7,334 nucleotides of DNA, taken from contig JAISKQ010000260.1 in the NCBI GenBank assembly GCA_031260865.1, positions 1-7,334 of the forward strand, written 5' to 3'. Every line of letters starts with the position of its first letter. Positions within the stretch are counted from its first letter, which is position 1. Shown here in pieces: positions 5,778 through 7,334 of the stretch. A program made the position numbers and the translations under genes. The notes beneath the pieces are model-generated. The model did no database searches and was not told the DNA's origin. It saw only the letters and a list, made by a program, of their open reading frames with translations. Origin of the DNA: Prevotella sp. GTDB taxonomy: Bacteria > Bacteroidota > Bacteroidia > Bacteroidales > Dysgonomonadaceae.

Positions 5778-7039
5778 AAATAGACGTATTGCTCGGCTTA
5801 CAGTGGGGAGATGAAGGCAAAGGTAAAATCGTAGATGTACTGACGCCTGATTATGAAATTATAGCCCGTTTTCAAGGAGGGCCAAACGCAGGACACACCC
5901 TCGAATTTGAAGGAAAGAAGTATATTCTTCGTTCAGTTCCTTCCGGTATTTTTCAGGGGAACAAGGTTAATATCATCGGTAACGGCGTTGTGCTTGACCC
6001 GGCTTTGTTCAAGGCTGAAATAGAAGCGTTGGAACTGTCGGTCGGTAGTTTAAACCATCGCTTGCTGGTGTCGAAGAAGGCGCATCTTATCATGCCCACC
6101 CATCGCTTGCTCGACGCGTGTTATGAAGCCGCCAAAGGAGATTCCAAAATAGGAACCACCGGCAAAGGCATAGGTCCTACCTATACCGATAAAATCAGCC
6201 GTAACGGTCTTCGCGTGGGCGATATTCTCCACAACTTTGAAGAAAAGTACAACATTGCCAAAGATAAACATATACACATTCTTAATCAATATGGCTTTGA
6301 CACAAGCGCGTTGGATAATATCGAAAAAGAATGGTTTGACGGAATAGCCAAACTGAAGGAATTTACCCTTATCGACAGCGAACATTACATCAACGACGCC
6401 ATTAAGCAAGGTAAAAAAATATTGGCGGAAGGCGCGCAAGGAACGATGCTTGATATAGATTTCGGCTCTTATCCGTTTGTCACATCTTCCAATACGATAG
6501 CCGCCGGAGCATGTACCGGACTGGGCGTGGCTCCGAGGAATGTAGGCGAAGTGTACGGTATCTTCAAAGCATATTGCACCCGCGTGGGTAGCGGTCCGTT
6601 CCCTACCGAATTGTTTGACAAAACGGGCGATAAGTTGCGTGAATATGGTTTCGAGTTCGGTTCTGTGACCGGTCGTCCTCGCCGTTGCGGTTGGATTGAT
6701 TTGGTCGCTCTGCGCTATGCCATTCTGATAGATGGCGTCACTCGCCTGATCATGATGAAAAGTGATGTGCTGGACACGTTTGAAACAATAAAAGCTTGCG
6801 TGGCGTACGAAGTGGACGGGCAAAAGATAACAGACTTCCCTTTTGAAGTGGATGACAACCTCAAGCCTGTGTATGTGGAAATGAAAGGCTGGCAAACAGA
6901 TATGTCGAAAACACTGGAGGAAGACCGCCTCCCGAAAGAATTTAGCGATTATATCGCGTTTCTGGAAAAGGAACTCGGCGTGCCTATCCATATTGTTTCG
7001 TTAGGTCCCGACAGGGAACAGACAATCATTCGGAAATAA
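5774..7039 (+). CDS. purA: Adenylosuccinate synthetase
   Basis: PurA, 421 residues, the usual bacterial length. It joins IMP and aspartate using GTP to form adenylosuccinate, the first committed step from IMP to AMP, in the cytosol. The active-site signature QWGDEGKGKIVD starts at residue 10, with the catalytic acid D13 and H41 (GGPNAGHTL) at the same positions as in E. coli. IMP and loop motifs follow: IGTTGKGIGPTYTDK (127-141), EGAQGTMLDIDFG (219-231), and TRVGSGPFPTEL (269-280) with TGRPRRCGW (299-307) near the aspartate site. The guanine-binding motif is KSDVLD (329-334), against KLDVLD in E. coli; the essential Asp is kept. The start ATG overlaps the end of the fur-like gene, so the two are co-transcribed from the promoter near 5231. 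No purine riboswitch or PurR-like site is visible. The gene is intact. Confidence 0.98.
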   Translation: MKIDVLLGLQWGDEGKGKIVDVLTPDYEIIARFQGGPNAGHTLEFEGKKYILRSVPSGIFQGNKVNIIGNGVVLDPALFKAEIEALELSVGSLNHRLLVSKKAHLIMPTHRLLDACYEAAKGDSKIGTTGKGIGPTYTDKISRNGLRVGDILHNFEEKYNIAKDKHIHILNQYGFDTSALDNIEKEWFDGIAKLKEFTLIDSEHYINDAIKQGKKILAEGAQGTMLDIDFGSYPFVTSSNTIAAGACTGLGVAPRNVGEVYGIFKAYCTRVGSGPFPTELFDKTGDKLREYGFEFGSVTGRPRRCGWIDLVALRYAILIDGVTRLIMMKSDVLDTFETIKACVAYEVDGQKITDFPFEVDDNLKPVYVEMKGWQTDMSKTLEEDRLPKEFSDYIAFLEKELGVPIHIVSLGPDREQTIIRK

Positions 7040-7047
7040 ACAATGCG

Positions 7048-7085
7048 TTTGGCACATTTTTTGTATTTTACATTTCATAAATGTA
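7048..7085 (+). promoter_or_regulatory. Palindrome and weak promoter candidate between purA and the metallopeptidase gene
   Basis: tacattt (7069-7075) and aaatgta (7079-7085) are perfect 7-bp arms around cat. The left arm overlaps tacatttc (7069-7076), one base off TAnnTTTG, with TTTG at 7048-7051 as a possible -33 element, although 17 bases is a short spacer. A T-rich run follows at 7097-7107. It could be an operator-promoter for the next gene or a weak terminator for purA; the sequence does not decide. Confidence 0.35.
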
Positions 7086-7119
7086 TAAGAGGCGTTTATT
7101 TTTTTAATTACAATAAATT

Positions 7120-7334
7120 ATGACTATTGGTTGGATATTAATAATAGTAATCTTGATTGTTAGTTTTGTCGTTTCACAAATACTGAAAAGCAAGTTTAAC
7201 AAGTATTCGAAGATTCCGTTGAGCAGCGGAATGACCGGTCGCGACGTCGCCGAAAAGATGCTTCATGATAATGCTATCTATGATGTAAAAGTAATCTCTA
7301 CCGGCGGAATGCTTACAGACCACTACAATCCGGC
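7120..7334 (+). CDS. YugP-like membrane zinc metallopeptidase (N-terminal part)
   Basis: The reading frame from ATG 7120 is open to the right edge (71 codons). It begins with a membrane segment (residues 3-21, IGWILIIVILIVSFVVSQI), then KSKFNKYSKIPLSSGMTGRD, VAEKMLHDN, and IYDVKVISTGGMLTDHYNP at the edge. This is the characteristic N-terminus of the neutral zinc metallopeptidase family typified by B. subtilis YugP (Zn_peptidase_2), membrane-anchored proteins of about 230 residues. The HExxH zinc site lies further on and is not in the window, so activity cannot be judged. It starts 80 bases after purA and may belong to the same operon or have its own weak promoter at 7048-7076. Substrates are not known to me. 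Confidence 0.85.
   Translation, partial: MTIGWILIIVILIVSFVVSQILKSKFNKYSKIPLSSGMTGRDVAEKMLHDNAIYDVKVISTGGMLTDHYNP

Noticed and set aside
6050..6991. Long minus-strand open frame (313 codons) opposite purA
   Set aside because: It lies wholly inside purA, which is certain, and its translation has no recognisable domain. It arises from codon use on the other strand.

Overview
The window looks like the chromosome of a member of Bacteroidota, most likely order Bacteroidales. The reasons are promoter elements of the TAnnTTTG type (622-629 and 5231-5238), start codons preceded by A/T-rich leaders without a clear Shine-Dalgarno sequence, a NigD-like lipoprotein with an acidic SDDD stretch after the lipobox cysteine, and a Fur-family gene joined to purA. 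Genus cannot be fixed from the sequence alone.

Layout, all genes on the + strand. (1) Positions 1-667 hold no intact gene. The left end is GC-richer and carries a short open minus-strand frame running off the edge. It is followed by A/T-rich DNA with a 15-bp direct repeat, a possible C-terminal relic of a minus-strand gene and a small cluster of cttgtA-type repeats, then a good promoter. This looks like mobile-element debris or a multicopy intergenic element. (2) 668-2524 is an SLC13/DASS-type membrane transporter with two cytosolic TrkA-C (RCK_C) domains between its membrane halves. (3) 2726-3487 is a NigD-like lipoprotein closed by a strong intrinsic terminator. (4) 3652-5130 is a secreted S41-family serine peptidase homologue, A/T-rich, with its own strong terminator. 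Four copies of AAACnGTTT lie in its flanks. (5) 5259-7039 is a two-gene operon: a Fur/PerR-family metalloregulator whose stop codon overlaps the start of purA by four bases. (6) From 7120 to the right edge is the start of a YugP-like membrane zinc metallopeptidase.

The first three genes appear to be separate transcription units: cell-envelope and transport functions divided by hairpins. The last three form a housekeeping block. The fur-like/purA overlap implies translational coupling, and two inverted repeats (5221-5238 over the fur-like gene's -7 box, and 7069-7085 before the peptidase) are candidate operators for the Fur-family protein.

No CRISPR array, tRNA, rRNA or intact insertion sequence was seen. 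I do not see a convincing new multi-gene system. The points most worth checking are the left-end relic region, the AAACnGTTT sites around the S41 gene, and the metalloregulator-purA coupling with its palindromes.
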